From assembly GCF_002157355.1 (NCBI RefSeq), contig NZ_LYMK01000005.1:124001-188000 (forward strand): DNA of 64,000 bases, given 5' to 3'. A program made the translations under genes and the position numbers. The DNA is from Variovorax sp. JS1663. Its GTDB lineage: Bacteria; Pseudomonadota; Gammaproteobacteria; Burkholderiales; Burkholderiaceae_C. Shown in pieces: positions 16,672 through 25,428 of this stretch. The notes beneath the pieces were generated by a model, which did not search any database, was not told where the DNA came from, and saw only the letters and a list, made by a program, of their open reading frames with translations. The first letter of the stretch is position 1; the number at the start of each line of letters is the position of its first letter.

Positions 16672-16705
16672 TACCCGCAAGCACAAAACAAACGAAAGAG
16701 ACCAC

Positions 16706-17458
16706 ATGAAACGCGTAAAAGACAAAGTGATTCTCGTGACTGGTGGCGCCATGGGTATGGGGCAGTCGCACAGCGAACTGCTCGCATCGCAAGGCGCCTG
16801 GGTGTTTGTTGCTGATGTGAATCAGACGCAGGGTCAAAGCGCCGTGGACGGCATCCGCAAGAGCGGTGGCAAGGCCGACTTCCTGAAGCTGGACGTTACC
16901 CAGGAAGCCGACTGGAGCGCCGCTATGAACCAGATCGTTGAACGCGCAGGGCGCTTGGATGTGCTGGTCAACAACGCGGGCATCCTGATTCTGAAGCCTG
17001 TGCAGGACACGAGCAACCAGGAATGGGACCGCATCTTCGATGTCAATGTGCGCAGCGTTTTCATCGGAACCCGTGCGGCCATCCCCGTGATGCAGAAGCA
17101 GGGTGGCGGAACGATCGTCAATGTCTCGTCCATTTACGGATTGGTTGGTGCCCCGGGCGCGAGTGCCTATGAGGCATCGAAGGGAGCGGTGCGCCTGTTC
17201 ACCAAGTCCTGCGCGGTGGATCTCGCCCCCTTCAACATTCGTGTGAACTCGGTCCATCCAGGTGTCATCGAGACACAGATGACAAAAGCACTTTTGGATG
17301 ATCCAGCGGTGCGCCCGCTCCTGCTGGGTCCAACGCTGCTCAAGCGGCCAGCGCAGCCTATCGAAGTGTCGCAAGCGGTTCTGTTCCTCTCATCCGATGA
17401 ATCGTCCTTCGTGCATGGTGCGGAACTCGTGGTCGATGGTGGTTACACCGCCAACTGA
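16706..17458 (+). CDS. chnA: Short-chain dehydrogenase, probable cyclohexanol dehydrogenase
   Basis: A 250-residue classical SDR oxidising cyclohexanol to cyclohexanone with NAD(P). The cofactor motif TGGAMGMG is at residues 12-19, NNAG at 89-92, and the catalytic Ser (SS at 141-142), Tyr155 and Lys159 (AYEASKG) are all present. The aspartate in VADVNQ after the second strand suggests NAD preference. It starts 35 bp after chnB (ATG at 16706, GAAAGAG upstream), consistent with one transcript. A 14-bp hairpin follows its stop. The substrate is inferred from position next to chnB. Confidence 0.87.
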   Translation: MKRVKDKVILVTGGAMGMGQSHSELLASQGAWVFVADVNQTQGQSAVDGIRKSGGKADFLKLDVTQEADWSAAMNQIVERAGRLDVLVNNAGILILKPVQDTSNQEWDRIFDVNVRSVFIGTRAAIPVMQKQGGGTIVNVSSIYGLVGAPGASAYEASKGAVRLFTKSCAVDLAPFNIRVNSVHPGVIETQMTKALLDDPAVRPLLLGPTLLKRPAQPIEVSQAVLFLSSDESSFVHGAELVVDGGYTAN

Positions 17459-17466
17459 TCCGTGCA

Positions 17467-17498
17467 TGGGTCAATGCCTTCAAGAAGGCATTGACCCA
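17467..17498 (+). repeat. 14-bp perfect inverted repeat between chnA and chnD
   Basis: TGGGTCAATGCCTT (17467-17480) and its exact complement AAGGCATTGACCCA (17485-17498) enclose a 4-nt loop. It starts 8 bp after the chnA stop and ends 28 bp before the chnD ATG. No U-tract follows, so it looks like an mRNA stability or processing stem, or a partial terminator that staggers expression within the operon. Confidence 0.7.
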
Positions 17499-17526
17499 GC
17501 GTCTTACCCATCACCAGGAACATCCG

Positions 17527-18579
17527 ATGCGCTGCTATTGCGTAACACACCACGGCCAGCCACTTGAACTGCTTGAACGACCCGATCCACAACCGCGTGG
17601 GACTGAAGTTCTGCTGCGGGTTAAGGCGGCCGGACTTTGCCACACCGATCTTCACCTTTGGGAGGGCTACTACGACCTTGGGGGCGGCCGCCGACTCCAG
17701 CTTTCGGATCGGGGCATCAAGCCCCCTCTCACGCTGAGTCACGAAATTTGTGGGGAGGTGGTGTCAGCGGGTGCCGACGCGGGCCTTGTGCCAACGGGGA
17801 CAACAGTGCTCGTGCATCCATGGATCGGGTGCGGCGAGTGCCCCACCTGCCTTCGGGGCGAAGAACATTTGTGTTTGAAATCCCAGTCGCTGGGCGTGGT
17901 ACGCCCTGGGGGCTTCGCTGAATACGTGCTGGTTCCACACCCGCGCTATCTGGTGGATCTCAATGGGCTGGATCCGATCAGCGCAGCACCTCTTGCCTGT
18001 GCGGGCGTGACGACCTACAGCGCATTGAAGAAGTTGGGCGATCGCCTGCAGCAGGACCCAGTGGTCATCATCGGTGCTGGCGGGCTGGGGCTGATGGCAC
18101 TCGAAGTCCTGAAGGTACTGGGAGGTAAGGGTGCCATCGTGGTCGATATCGATCCAGTCAAACGAGAGGCGGCCGTGGCGGCCGGGGCCATGGTGGCCAT
18201 CGATGGCCAGGCCGACGATGCGGTCAAGCAGATCGTCAAAGCCACCGGCGGCGGTGCCCGGTCGGTGCTGGACCTGGTCGGGGCGGCGTCGACAGCTACC
18301 TTGGCCATCAATGCTTCTGCACGCGATGGGCACATCGTGATGTGCGGGTTGATGGGCGGAGAAATCAACCTTTCATTGCCTTTGATCGCGATGCGCCCGT
18401 TGACGTTGCAGGGCAGCTATGTGGGCACGCTTTCGGAGCTGAAGGAGCTGGTCCAGCTCTTCAAGGGCAAGACCGTGCGCGCCATTCCCATTGTGAGCCG
18501 GCCATTGAGCGAGGCCAATGCAGCGATGGAAGACCTTCTGCATGGTCGTGTGGTTGGCCGCACGATTCTCGTTCCCTGA
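17527..18579 (+). CDS. chnD: Zinc alcohol dehydrogenase, probable 6-hydroxyhexanoate dehydrogenase
   Basis: A 350-residue medium-chain zinc-dependent alcohol dehydrogenase converting 6-hydroxyhexanoate to 6-oxohexanoate. Catalytic-zinc residues Cys38 and His72/Glu73 (LTLSHEICG) and the structural-zinc cysteines 102, 105, 108 and 116 (GCGECPTCLRGEEHLC) are present. The Rossmann motif is GAGGLG. The N-terminus MRCYCVTHHGQPLE closely resembles known ChnD proteins. I start it at the ATG at 17527 for that reason; the frame is open 12 codons upstream through the hairpin region. It is followed by chnE after 15 bp. Confidence 0.88.
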   Translation: MRCYCVTHHGQPLELLERPDPQPRGTEVLLRVKAAGLCHTDLHLWEGYYDLGGGRRLQLSDRGIKPPLTLSHEICGEVVSAGADAGLVPTGTTVLVHPWIGCGECPTCLRGEEHLCLKSQSLGVVRPGGFAEYVLVPHPRYLVDLNGLDPISAAPLACAGVTTYSALKKLGDRLQQDPVVIIGAGGLGLMALEVLKVLGGKGAIVVDIDPVKREAAVAAGAMVAIDGQADDAVKQIVKATGGGARSVLDLVGAASTATLAINASARDGHIVMCGLMGGEINLSLPLIAMRPLTLQGSYVGTLSELKELVQLFKGKTVRAIPIVSRPLSEANAAMEDLLHGRVVGRTILVP

Positions 18580-18594
18580 CCCGATACCTGACCC

Positions 18595-20025
18595 ATGTAC
18601 CCACACATTACCCAATATATCGATGGCGAGTTCATACAAGGCGATGGTCGCCGCGAAACGGATGTGCTGAACCCTGCCACCAATCTACCGATCGGCAAAC
18701 TGCCGCATGCAACATCGGCTGATTTGGAACGCGCCTTGTCGAGTGCCCAGCGGGCGTTTGAATCCTGGAGAAACAGTTCGCCCATGCTGCGCAGTCAGAT
18801 CCTGCGCAAGGTAGGCGAACTGGCCCGCGAGCGTGCTCAGGTGATCGGACGCAACATCACGCTGGATCAAGGCAAGCCTTTGGCCGAGGCGGTGGGCGAG
18901 GTGACCGTCTGCTCTGAACACGCCGACTGGCATGCCGAAGAGTGCCGCCGCATCTACGGTCGGGTCATCCCGGCCCGTTCCAGCCAGGTGCAGCAAACGG
19001 TCTTGCGCGAGCCAATTGGCGTGTGCGTCGCATTTTCACCCTGGAACTTCCCCTTCAACCAGGCTATCCGCAAGGTGGCTGCGGCGATAGGCGCCGGCTG
19101 CTCGGTGATCGTCAAGGGTTCCAGCGACACTCCAAGCGCCGTGGTGGCCATCGCCCAGTTGTTTCACGATGCCGGTTTGCCTCCTGGTGTGCTGAGCGTG
19201 GTCTGGGGCGACTCGGGGATGATCTCCGATCACTTGATCCGGTCGCCCATCGTGCGCAAGATCTCCTTCACGGGCTCGACCCCTGTCGGTCAGCAACTGG
19301 CCGCTTTGGCTGGCTCGCTAATGAAGCGCTGCACGATGGAACTGGGCGGGCACGCGCCAGTCATCGTGTGCGATGACGCAGATATCGACACCGCCGTCGA
19401 TCAGCTGGTGGGCTACAAGTTTCGGAACGCCGGTCAAGTCTGTGTATCGCCAACGCGCTTCTTCGTGCAGGACGGGATACACGACTACTTTGTTGACCGT
19501 TTTGTCGCCAAGGCGCAGGCCATCAAGGTGGGCGACGGACTGGAGGCGGGGACCCGAATGGGGCCGTTGGCCCAGCGCCGCCGTATCGCGGCGATGGAGG
19601 GCTTCGTTGACGACGCGCGTCAGCGCGGTGCCAACATCCGTACTGGTGGTCATGCGGTGCTAGGCGCGGGCAACTTTTTTGCCCCTACCGTCATCACGGA
19701 CCTGCCCGAAGACGCCCGCTTCTTGAACGAAGAACCGTTCGGTCCCGTGGCAGGGATCGTGCGCTTCACGAACCTGGAGGATGCGTTGCAGCGTGCCAAC
19801 CGACTGCCTTTTGGCTTGGCTTCCTATGCCTTCACAAGGTCAGCCAAAAACGCGCATGCCATCTCTCGTGGACTGGAGGCCGGCATGGTGTCAATCAACC
19901 ACATCGGGCTGGCGCTGGCCGAAACCCCCTTTGGTGGCCTCAAGGAGAGCGGCTATGGCAGCGAAGGGGGCATTGAAACCTTCGACGGCTACCTGACCAC
20001 CAAGTTCATATCCCAGCTCAACTGA
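18595..20025 (+). CDS. chnE: Aldehyde dehydrogenase, probable 6-oxohexanoate dehydrogenase
   Basis: A 476-residue NAD(P)-dependent aldehyde dehydrogenase oxidising 6-oxohexanoate (adipate semialdehyde) to adipate. The catalytic Glu249 (MELGGHAP) and Cys283 (NAGQVCVSP) are in place, with the cofactor-binding FTGSTPVG at 225-232. Length and motifs are complete. It ends the upper pathway; its product is the presumed substrate of the CoA-transferase at 25429. It resembles succinate-semialdehyde dehydrogenases, so the exact omega-oxo acid is inferred from the cluster. A weak hairpin follows the stop. Confidence 0.87.
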   Translation: MYPHITQYIDGEFIQGDGRRETDVLNPATNLPIGKLPHATSADLERALSSAQRAFESWRNSSPMLRSQILRKVGELARERAQVIGRNITLDQGKPLAEAVGEVTVCSEHADWHAEECRRIYGRVIPARSSQVQQTVLREPIGVCVAFSPWNFPFNQAIRKVAAAIGAGCSVIVKGSSDTPSAVVAIAQLFHDAGLPPGVLSVVWGDSGMISDHLIRSPIVRKISFTGSTPVGQQLAALAGSLMKRCTMELGGHAPVIVCDDADIDTAVDQLVGYKFRNAGQVCVSPTRFFVQDGIHDYFVDRFVAKAQAIKVGDGLEAGTRMGPLAQRRRIAAMEGFVDDARQRGANIRTGGHAVLGAGNFFAPTVITDLPEDARFLNEEPFGPVAGIVRFTNLEDALQRANRLPFGLASYAFTRSAKNAHAISRGLEAGMVSINHIGLALAETPFGGLKESGYGSEGGIETFDGYLTTKFISQLN

Positions 20026-20040
20026 CGTTCTCGATGCCAG

Positions 20041-20063
20041 AAGCTGCTCAATCCAGCTTCTTG
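20041..20063 (+). terminator. Hairpin after chnE
   Basis: AGAAGCTG (20041-20048) pairs perfectly with CAGCTTCT (20056-20063) over 7 nt. It lies 16 bp after the chnE stop and before the 135-bp leader of the outer-membrane gene. There is only a TTGATTCG tail, so it is a weak or rho-assisted stop, or an mRNA 3' end. Confidence 0.45.
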
Positions 20064-20199
20064 ATTCGTCGGATTCGTGAACAAACAAGGAGGAACACCA
20101 TCATCTGATGAGTCCAAATCTTTGCCCATGACTGTGCCAAACGCTCTTGGTCCAATGTGTCCTAGAGCCAGTAACTCGAAAAAGTTTCCAGGAGACAAG

Positions 20200-21099
20200 A
20201 TGAATATTCAGTGCTTCCTCAGCTCGGCTGGGCTGCGTTCTGCGTTTGCGACGGTTCTTGCTGCGTCCGTTATGACCTCGGTCTATGCGATCGACACCGA
20301 TCCAGGTGATTGGACTGCTCCGCCACCGGGCACCAACCTGTTTCTGCTCTACGCGCAGCACGCCAACAGGAGTGTTCTTTACACCAATGGGCAACAAACC
20401 CCCAACGCAGAGCTTGGCTCGGACGTGGCCATCCTTCGTTATGTTCGCCCTGTTGAGGTCTCAGGCTTTGTTGTTGCTCCACAGGTACTGCTGCCTTGGG
20501 CACGTTTGCGCACGGGTGGCGTGGTTGCAGGGCTCGGCAATGCATCGGGTGCTGGTGATCTGATCTTGGCCAGCCCGATCTGGTTCGCCAAGGCAGACGC
20601 GGCGTCGCGGAACTCTTTCTCGTTTGCCCCCTATCTGGTCCTCCCAACCGGTGACTACGACACAGGTCAGACACTCAACATTGGAGAGAACCGATGGAAA
20701 GCCATTTTCCAGTTCGGTGGCACGTATCAATTGAGCCAACAGCTTGATGCGGAGGGAGCTGTCGACGCAACCCTGTTTGGGAAGAACAAGAAATTTGGTG
20801 CCTCCGGAGCGGACACGCTTCAACAAAAAGCCCTCTACCAACTGCAGGGTTCTCTGAACTGGCACCAAAGCCCAGGCACCTTGTTGGCGGCAGGTCTGTC
20901 GCACACCTTTGGTGGTATTCAGAGAGTGAACGGTGTGTCCCTGGAAAACGAGATCACCACCACGAAAGTGACACTGACAGCATCAACTTTTGTGAGCCCT
21001 TCGTTGCAAGTACTGGTGTCTGTCGGTCGCGATCTGAAGGTCGGCAACGGGTTCAAAGAGTCCAGTCGACTGAACGTGAGGTTGCTCAAAGTATTTTGA
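20200..21099 (+). CDS. Outer-membrane channel of the phenol-degradation MetA/SphA-like family
   Basis: A 299-residue protein started at the ATG at 20200 behind CAGGAGAC. The N-terminus is a signal peptide (SAFATVLAASVMTSVYA, cleavage near residue 30) and the rest is beta-rich with amphipathic strands ending in a C-terminal Phe (RLLKVF), as expected for an outer-membrane barrel. The pattern GTNLFLLYAQHANRSVLYTNG, with later GDLILASPIWF, fits the transporter family often found in hydrocarbon and phenol degradation clusters. It probably helps cyclic alcohols or ketones cross the outer membrane. It is the last structural gene before the AraC regulator. Confidence 0.75.
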   Translation: MNIQCFLSSAGLRSAFATVLAASVMTSVYAIDTDPGDWTAPPPGTNLFLLYAQHANRSVLYTNGQQTPNAELGSDVAILRYVRPVEVSGFVVAPQVLLPWARLRTGGVVAGLGNASGAGDLILASPIWFAKADAASRNSFSFAPYLVLPTGDYDTGQTLNIGENRWKAIFQFGGTYQLSQQLDAEGAVDATLFGKNKKFGASGADTLQQKALYQLQGSLNWHQSPGTLLAAGLSHTFGGIQRVNGVSLENEITTTKVTLTASTFVSPSLQVLVSVGRDLKVGNGFKESSRLNVRLLKVF

Positions 21100-21298
21100 C
21101 TTGGTAGTGCTTGCCCTAACAAACAATCATCGATTTTTGCAGTGTCGACGGTTGGGTGTGAGCGCCGCAAGCCGATAGGCATTGACTGTCTTAGCCGTTG
21201 GAATATTCGGCACTGACTGCACAGCATGGGTAAACCCTAGGGGCGGTCTCGCCGGGAAACGGTAATTTGGCCAGTTGGTGAACGTGGAGCACCGGTGT

Positions 21299-22189
21299 AT
21301 GAACTCATTGATCACGCCCGACGAAGTGCCGCGCTGGATCCCCGGCCGGCTCACTCTGGATAGCTCACCTCTTGGGTGGGAAGAAACCATTTTGAAGGGT
21401 TATCGCTACGACAGCCTCGACGTTGAGATACCCACAATGCGTGATTACATGATCGTCGTGTATCGGAGTGGGGTGGCAGAGATGAGCCGGCGAAGCGGGG
21501 GGCCCTGGCAGTCCGCGAGGGTCGAACCAGGCGTTGTTTCCGTTTTGACCCGTGCCGAACAATCACAGTGGCGTTGGGACAAAGGGATCAATGTGTCTCA
21601 TCTCTACCTTTCCCAAAGCGCTGTCGCTCGTGTCGCAGGCGAGGTTTTCGACAAAGACGTGAGGGATGTGGAGATGCAGGACATGGTTCGATCCGAAGAT
21701 CCAGTTCTGCCGGCTTTAGTCTCCCTGTTTGAGAACGAACTGAAATGCGGATTGGTTGGCGGTCAGATTTATGTAGACGCTCTTAAGGCTCAGCTATGCA
21801 TTCATATGCTGCGCCAATATGCAAAAGTCGTTTTTCGGGATTACCGCAACTATGGTCGGCTGTCTCGTGCCCAATGTCGACTGGTGGTTCAGTACATAGA
21901 AGAACACCTTGATAAGAACATTTCGCTGCAGGATCTGGCCAGCCTTTCCCAATTGAGCGTCTTCGCCTTCATGCGAAAGTTTCGGGCTGATTTCCAGTGT
22001 GCACCGCACGCCTACGTACTGGCCCAGCGTGTCAAGCGAGCACAACAACAACTTGCGCGCCCTGACATTCCGCTCAAGGTGGTTGCCGCAAACTGCGGAT
22101 TTTCTGATCAGAGCCACATGACCCGCGTTTTTCGACGCATGCTGAATGTGACACCTGCCGAATACCGGCGGTCTTCGTCCACCTCATGA
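21299..22189 (+). CDS. chnR: AraC/XylS-family activator of the chn module
   Basis: A 296-residue regulator: an N-terminal sensing region (about residues 1-180, related to the AraC-binding-domain-like fold) and a C-terminal double HTH (about 195-290: NISLQDLASLSQLSVFAFMRKF and VVAANCGFSDQSHMTRVFRR, ending TPAEYRR). I place the start at the ATG at 21299, with GTGGAG 10 nt upstream; TTG and GTG starts eight residues earlier are possible. ChnR of known cyclohexanol clusters is of this family. It is transcribed with the chn genes and converges on the LysR gene at 22207. Its DNA is visibly richer in A+T than the flanking beta-oxidation module. Confidence 0.82.
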   Translation: MNSLITPDEVPRWIPGRLTLDSSPLGWEETILKGYRYDSLDVEIPTMRDYMIVVYRSGVAEMSRRSGGPWQSARVEPGVVSVLTRAEQSQWRWDKGINVSHLYLSQSAVARVAGEVFDKDVRDVEMQDMVRSEDPVLPALVSLFENELKCGLVGGQIYVDALKAQLCIHMLRQYAKVVFRDYRNYGRLSRAQCRLVVQYIEEHLDKNISLQDLASLSQLSVFAFMRKFRADFQCAPHAYVLAQRVKRAQQQLARPDIPLKVVAANCGFSDQSHMTRVFRRMLNVTPAEYRRSSSTS

Positions 22190-22206
22190 CAATCCAGGCC
22201 CCTGCA

Positions 22207-23100
22207 TCACCGCCAGCGTGAAGCTTTCTCGATGACGAAATCGATGAAAGTTCGCACCGCCTGGGTCTGGTAGCGCCCTGGCATGCGCAGCAAAAACAGC
22301 CGGGTTCCGAAGATGCTCAGGCGCCAGTTGTTCAGCGCGGTCACAACACGGCCGGTGTTCACGTCTTCCTGAACCACATAGCTCGGCACCAGACCAACCC
22401 CCAGCCCCGACAGGATGGCCTCTCGCAGAAACTGGAAGTTCTCGGAAGCCAGCGTCGGGCTCAGTGTGACTTCCTGACGCACCTGATCCTTGTAGGCCGA
22501 AAGCCTGAGTTCCCGTCCAACCACCGACGAGGTGATCAGCGGCATGCGCCGCAGGTCTTCCAGATCATCCGGCAGACCGTGTATGCGGGTGAACACGTCC
22601 GAGGCACACGCCACGTATCGCACCTGCGCCAGTTCTCTGGCCACAAGTGCTTCCGGTGGCTCGGACATCACCCGAATCGCCACATCCACCTCGTCGCGCA
22701 GCAGGTCGTCCACCCGGTTCTCGAACAGCAACTCCAGACTGATGTCGGGGTATTGGCGCTTGAATTCCAGCAGCCAGCCGGTCATGACCAGTTGCCCGAA
22801 GCCGGTGGGCACGCTGACCCGCACGGCGCCGTGCAGGCCGCGACCCAGGGAGTCTATGGCTTCCCTGGCGGCGGTCAGTTCGTCTCGGATGGCGCGTCCG
22901 TGGCGGTAGAGCGTTTGACCGATCTCCGTCGGTTCGATGCGCCGGGTGGTGCGCCGCACCAGCTGCGCGCCCACCGATTTCTCCAGCTGCTGCAGGTGGT
23001 AGCTCACGTTGGCGCGGCTGACTTTGAGTTTGCGCGCCGCGCTGCTCAGGTTGCCGGCATCGAGGATGTCCACCAGCAGCACCAGTCCGGTCAGGTCCAT
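22207..23100 (-). CDS. LysR-family regulator of the dicarboxylate beta-oxidation operon
   Basis: A 297-residue LysR-type regulator divergent from the acyl-CoA dehydrogenase gene. The winged HTH is at residues 15-60 (AGNLSSAARKLKVSRANVSYHLQQLEKSVGAQLVRRTTRRIEPTE region) and the periplasmic-binding-like effector domain covers about 88-290. A TGTCAAA-N5-TTTGACA palindrome lies 9-27 bp upstream of its ATG, in the shared promoter region, and is its likely operator. The inducer would be adipate or its CoA ester by context. It converges on chnR with only 17 bp between stops. Confidence 0.8.
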   Translation of the reverse strand: MDLTGLVLLVDILDAGNLSSAARKLKVSRANVSYHLQQLEKSVGAQLVRRTTRRIEPTEIGQTLYRHGRAIRDELTAAREAIDSLGRGLHGAVRVSVPTGFGQLVMTGWLLEFKRQYPDISLELLFENRVDDLLRDEVDVAIRVMSEPPEALVARELAQVRYVACASDVFTRIHGLPDDLEDLRRMPLITSSVVGRELRLSAYKDQVRQEVTLSPTLASENFQFLREAILSGLGVGLVPSYVVQEDVNTGRVVTALNNWRLSIFGTRLFLLRMPGRYQTQAVRTFIDFVIEKASRWR

Positions 23101-23108
23101 GGATCAAC

Positions 23109-23127
23109 TGTCAAACGAATTTTGACA
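23109..23127. promoter_or_regulatory. LysR operator-like palindrome in the divergent promoter
   Basis: TGTCAAA (23109-23115) and TTTGACA (23121-23127) form a perfect 7-bp inverted repeat with 5 bp between, a T-N11-A type LysR site. It lies in the 131-bp gap between the LysR gene and the acyl-CoA dehydrogenase gene, adjacent to the LysR start, so binding could repress the regulator and activate the operon. Confidence 0.6.
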
Positions 23128-23231
23128 CAGTGTTAAACATCGATCGGATTGTCAAGTCAATGTGCGATCAACACAATCCCCCAACCCCAAACAGCCCTGA
23201 TCCCAGGGCCCTCTTCGGAAATTCAAATCAC

Positions 23232-24392
23232 ATGGCACTCGACACGGAAACCTTCTCCCTGCTCAAGGACAGCGTGCAACGCTTCATTCGCGAGCGTCTG
23301 GTCCCCTCTGAAAACAGCGTGGAAGAGCACGACGACGTTCCCTCGGACATCGTGGATGACATGAAAGAGCTGGGCCTGTTTGGCCTGTCGATCCCGGAAG
23401 AGTTCGGCGGTATCGGCCTGTCGATGGCGCAAGAGTGCGAGGTGGCCTTCGAGCTGGGGCAGACCGCGCTGGCGTTCCGCTCGGTGGTGGGCACCAACAT
23501 CGGCATCGGGTCGCAGGGCATCCTGATGGACGGGACGGCCGAGCAGAAAGCCGAGTACCTGCCTCGTATCGCCAGTGGCGAGCTGATCATTTCGTTCGCG
23601 CTGACCGAGCCCAACGCCGGTTCGGACGCCGCAGCCCTGCAGACCCGTGGCGTGCGCGACGGTGACGACTACCTGCTCAGCGGCAGCAAGCGCTACATCA
23701 CCAACGCACCGCGCGCCGGCGCCTTCACGCTGATGGCGCGCACCGACGGCCCGGGGGCCGGCGGCATCTCGGCCTTTATCGTGCCCTCGGACCTGCCCGG
23801 CATCACCCTGGGCAAGCCGGACAAGAAGATGGGCCAGCGCGGCACCAAGACCTGCGATGTCAACCTGGACAACGTGCGGGTGCCGGCGTCCCACATCATC
23901 GGCGGCGTACCCGGCAAGGGCTTCAAGACGGCCATGAAGGTGCTGGACCGCGGACGGCTGCACGTCTCGGCCCTGGCTTGCGGCATGGCCCAGCGCATCC
24001 TGAACGAGTCTGTCGCCTATGCCCAGGAGCGCAAACAGTTCGGGCAACGCATCGGTGACTTTCAGCTGGTGCAGGCCATGCTGGCCGACAGCCAGGCCGA
24101 GCTGCTGGCGGGTTGGTCCATGGTGCAGGCGGTGGCGCAGCGCTACGACGCCAAGCCCTTTAGTGTGACCGATCCGGCGGTGAGCATGCAGGCCTCGTGC
24201 ACCAAGCTCTTCACGACAGAGATGGTGGGCCGCGTGGCCGACCGTGGTGTGCAGATCCATGGCGGCGCGGGCTACATCAACGAATACAAGGTTGAGCGCT
24301 TCTACCGCGACGTTCGCCTGCTGCGACTGTATGAGGGCACGACCCAGATCCAGCAGCTCATCATTGGCAAGCAGCTGATGCGTCAAGACTGA
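23232..24392 (+). CDS. Acyl-CoA dehydrogenase, probable adipyl-CoA dehydrogenase
   Basis: A 386-residue FAD enzyme that would oxidise adipyl-CoA to 2,3-dehydroadipyl-CoA and pass electrons to ETF. Family signatures are FALTEPNAGSDAAAL, GQRGTKTCDVNLDNVRVP and the C-terminal QIHGGAGYINEYKVERFYRD, with the catalytic base expected to be the Glu in LYEGTTQIQ. The start is placed at the ATG at 23232 (MALDTETFSLL), which matches the family length; the frame is open 34 codons upstream but those residues do not look like the family. The ribosome site is weak. The chain is short-chain type; dicarboxyl specificity is inferred from the linked CoA-transferase and thiolase. Confidence 0.85.
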   Translation: MALDTETFSLLKDSVQRFIRERLVPSENSVEEHDDVPSDIVDDMKELGLFGLSIPEEFGGIGLSMAQECEVAFELGQTALAFRSVVGTNIGIGSQGILMDGTAEQKAEYLPRIASGELIISFALTEPNAGSDAAALQTRGVRDGDDYLLSGSKRYITNAPRAGAFTLMARTDGPGAGGISAFIVPSDLPGITLGKPDKKMGQRGTKTCDVNLDNVRVPASHIIGGVPGKGFKTAMKVLDRGRLHVSALACGMAQRILNESVAYAQERKQFGQRIGDFQLVQAMLADSQAELLAGWSMVQAVAQRYDAKPFSVTDPAVSMQASCTKLFTTEMVGRVADRGVQIHGGAGYINEYKVERFYRDVRLLRLYEGTTQIQQLIIGKQLMRQD

Positions 24393-24434
24393 TCCGAGAC
24401 CGCCATTTCGCATTCCAAACACCGGAGACACACC

Positions 24435-25424
24435 ATGTCCAGACCACACGATCCCAGCATCAATCGTCGCCAGATCCTGACCCTGACAGCCATGACTCTG
24501 GCAGTGCCCACTTGGGCACAAACGGGTTATCCGAGCAAACCGATCACCATGCTGGTGCCTTTCCCGGCTGGTGGAACCACCGACATTCTGGGGCGTCTAG
24601 TCGGCCGCCATCTGGCCACCCGCCTCGGAGGCACCGTGGTGGTCGAAAACAAGCCAGGCGCTGGTGGCGCCGTGGGATCCGCCCTGGTAGCGAAGGCTGC
24701 GGGGGACGGTCACGCCCTGCTGATGGGAACCATTGGGACCCATGCCATCAACCAGTATCTCTACAAAAAGCTGGCCTACGATCCGTTCAAGGACTTTGCC
24801 CCAATCAGTCTGGTCGCCATGGTCCCGAACGTGCTGGTGGTCAATGCATCCTCACCAATCAAGACGGTGAAGGATCTGATCGCTGCCGCCAAAGCCGAAC
24901 CTGGAAAGCTGAGCTATGCATCGGCCGGCAATGGAACCTCGATACACCTGTGCGGGGCGCTGTTCGAGCAGATGGCGCAGGTTTCCATGGCGCACGTACC
25001 CTATCGGGGGAGTGCCCCAGCCATCACGGATCTGCTGGGAGGTCAGACCACCTGCATGTTCGACAACCTGCCGTCGGCTATGCCGCACATCAGATCCGGC
25101 GCATTGCGTGCTGTAGCGGTAACGACAGTCCGGCGTTCCGCTGCGCTGCCCGATGTGCCCACCATCGCAGAGGCCGGTGTGGCGGGCTATGACGCCAGTT
25201 CGTGGTTTGGAATCTGGGCACCCGCGTCGACGTCCGCAAGCCTGGTCAGCCGTCTGAATGAGGAAATCAGACAGATCCTGGCCCAGCCCGATGTCAGGCA
25301 GACATTGAAGGAGCAGGGGGCAGAAGCCGCACCCGATAGTCCGTCGCAGTTCGCAGCCTTCATCCAGGCAGAGGCTGCCAAGTGGGCGAAGGTGGTTAAA
25401 ACGGCCAACGTGCAACTGGACTGA
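24435..25424 (+). CDS. Bug/TctC-family periplasmic solute-binding protein
   Basis: A 329-residue exported binding protein. The N-terminus has a twin-arginine-like RRQ and a hydrophobic stretch with cleavage near TWAQTG (about residue 30). The mature protein begins YPSKPITMLVPFPAGGTTDILGR, the Bug-family signature, followed by the VENKPGAGGA motif. Such proteins bind carboxylates for tripartite tricarboxylate carriers or sensing. A relative in Rhodopseudomonas (AdpC, from memory) binds adipate, which would suit this operon. No membrane subunits (TctA/TctB) are nearby, so it must use a carrier elsewhere or act as a sensor. Its composition is a little less GC-rich than its neighbours. Confidence 0.82.
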   Translation: MSRPHDPSINRRQILTLTAMTLAVPTWAQTGYPSKPITMLVPFPAGGTTDILGRLVGRHLATRLGGTVVVENKPGAGGAVGSALVAKAAGDGHALLMGTIGTHAINQYLYKKLAYDPFKDFAPISLVAMVPNVLVVNASSPIKTVKDLIAAAKAEPGKLSYASAGNGTSIHLCGALFEQMAQVSMAHVPYRGSAPAITDLLGGQTTCMFDNLPSAMPHIRSGALRAVAVTTVRRSAALPDVPTIAEAGVAGYDASSWFGIWAPASTSASLVSRLNEEIRQILAQPDVRQTLKEQGAEAAPDSPSQFAAFIQAEAAKWAKVVKTANVQLD

Positions 25425-25428
25425 AGAC

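Noticed and set aside
14053..20025. Cyclopentanol (cpn) rather than cyclohexanol assignment for the upper pathway
   Set aside because: The gene families are the same, but ChnB sequence blocks match my memory of Acinetobacter cyclohexanone monooxygenase closely, and the linked lower pathway with a beta-ketoadipyl-type thiolase fits a C6 diacid better than C5. Not fully excluded.
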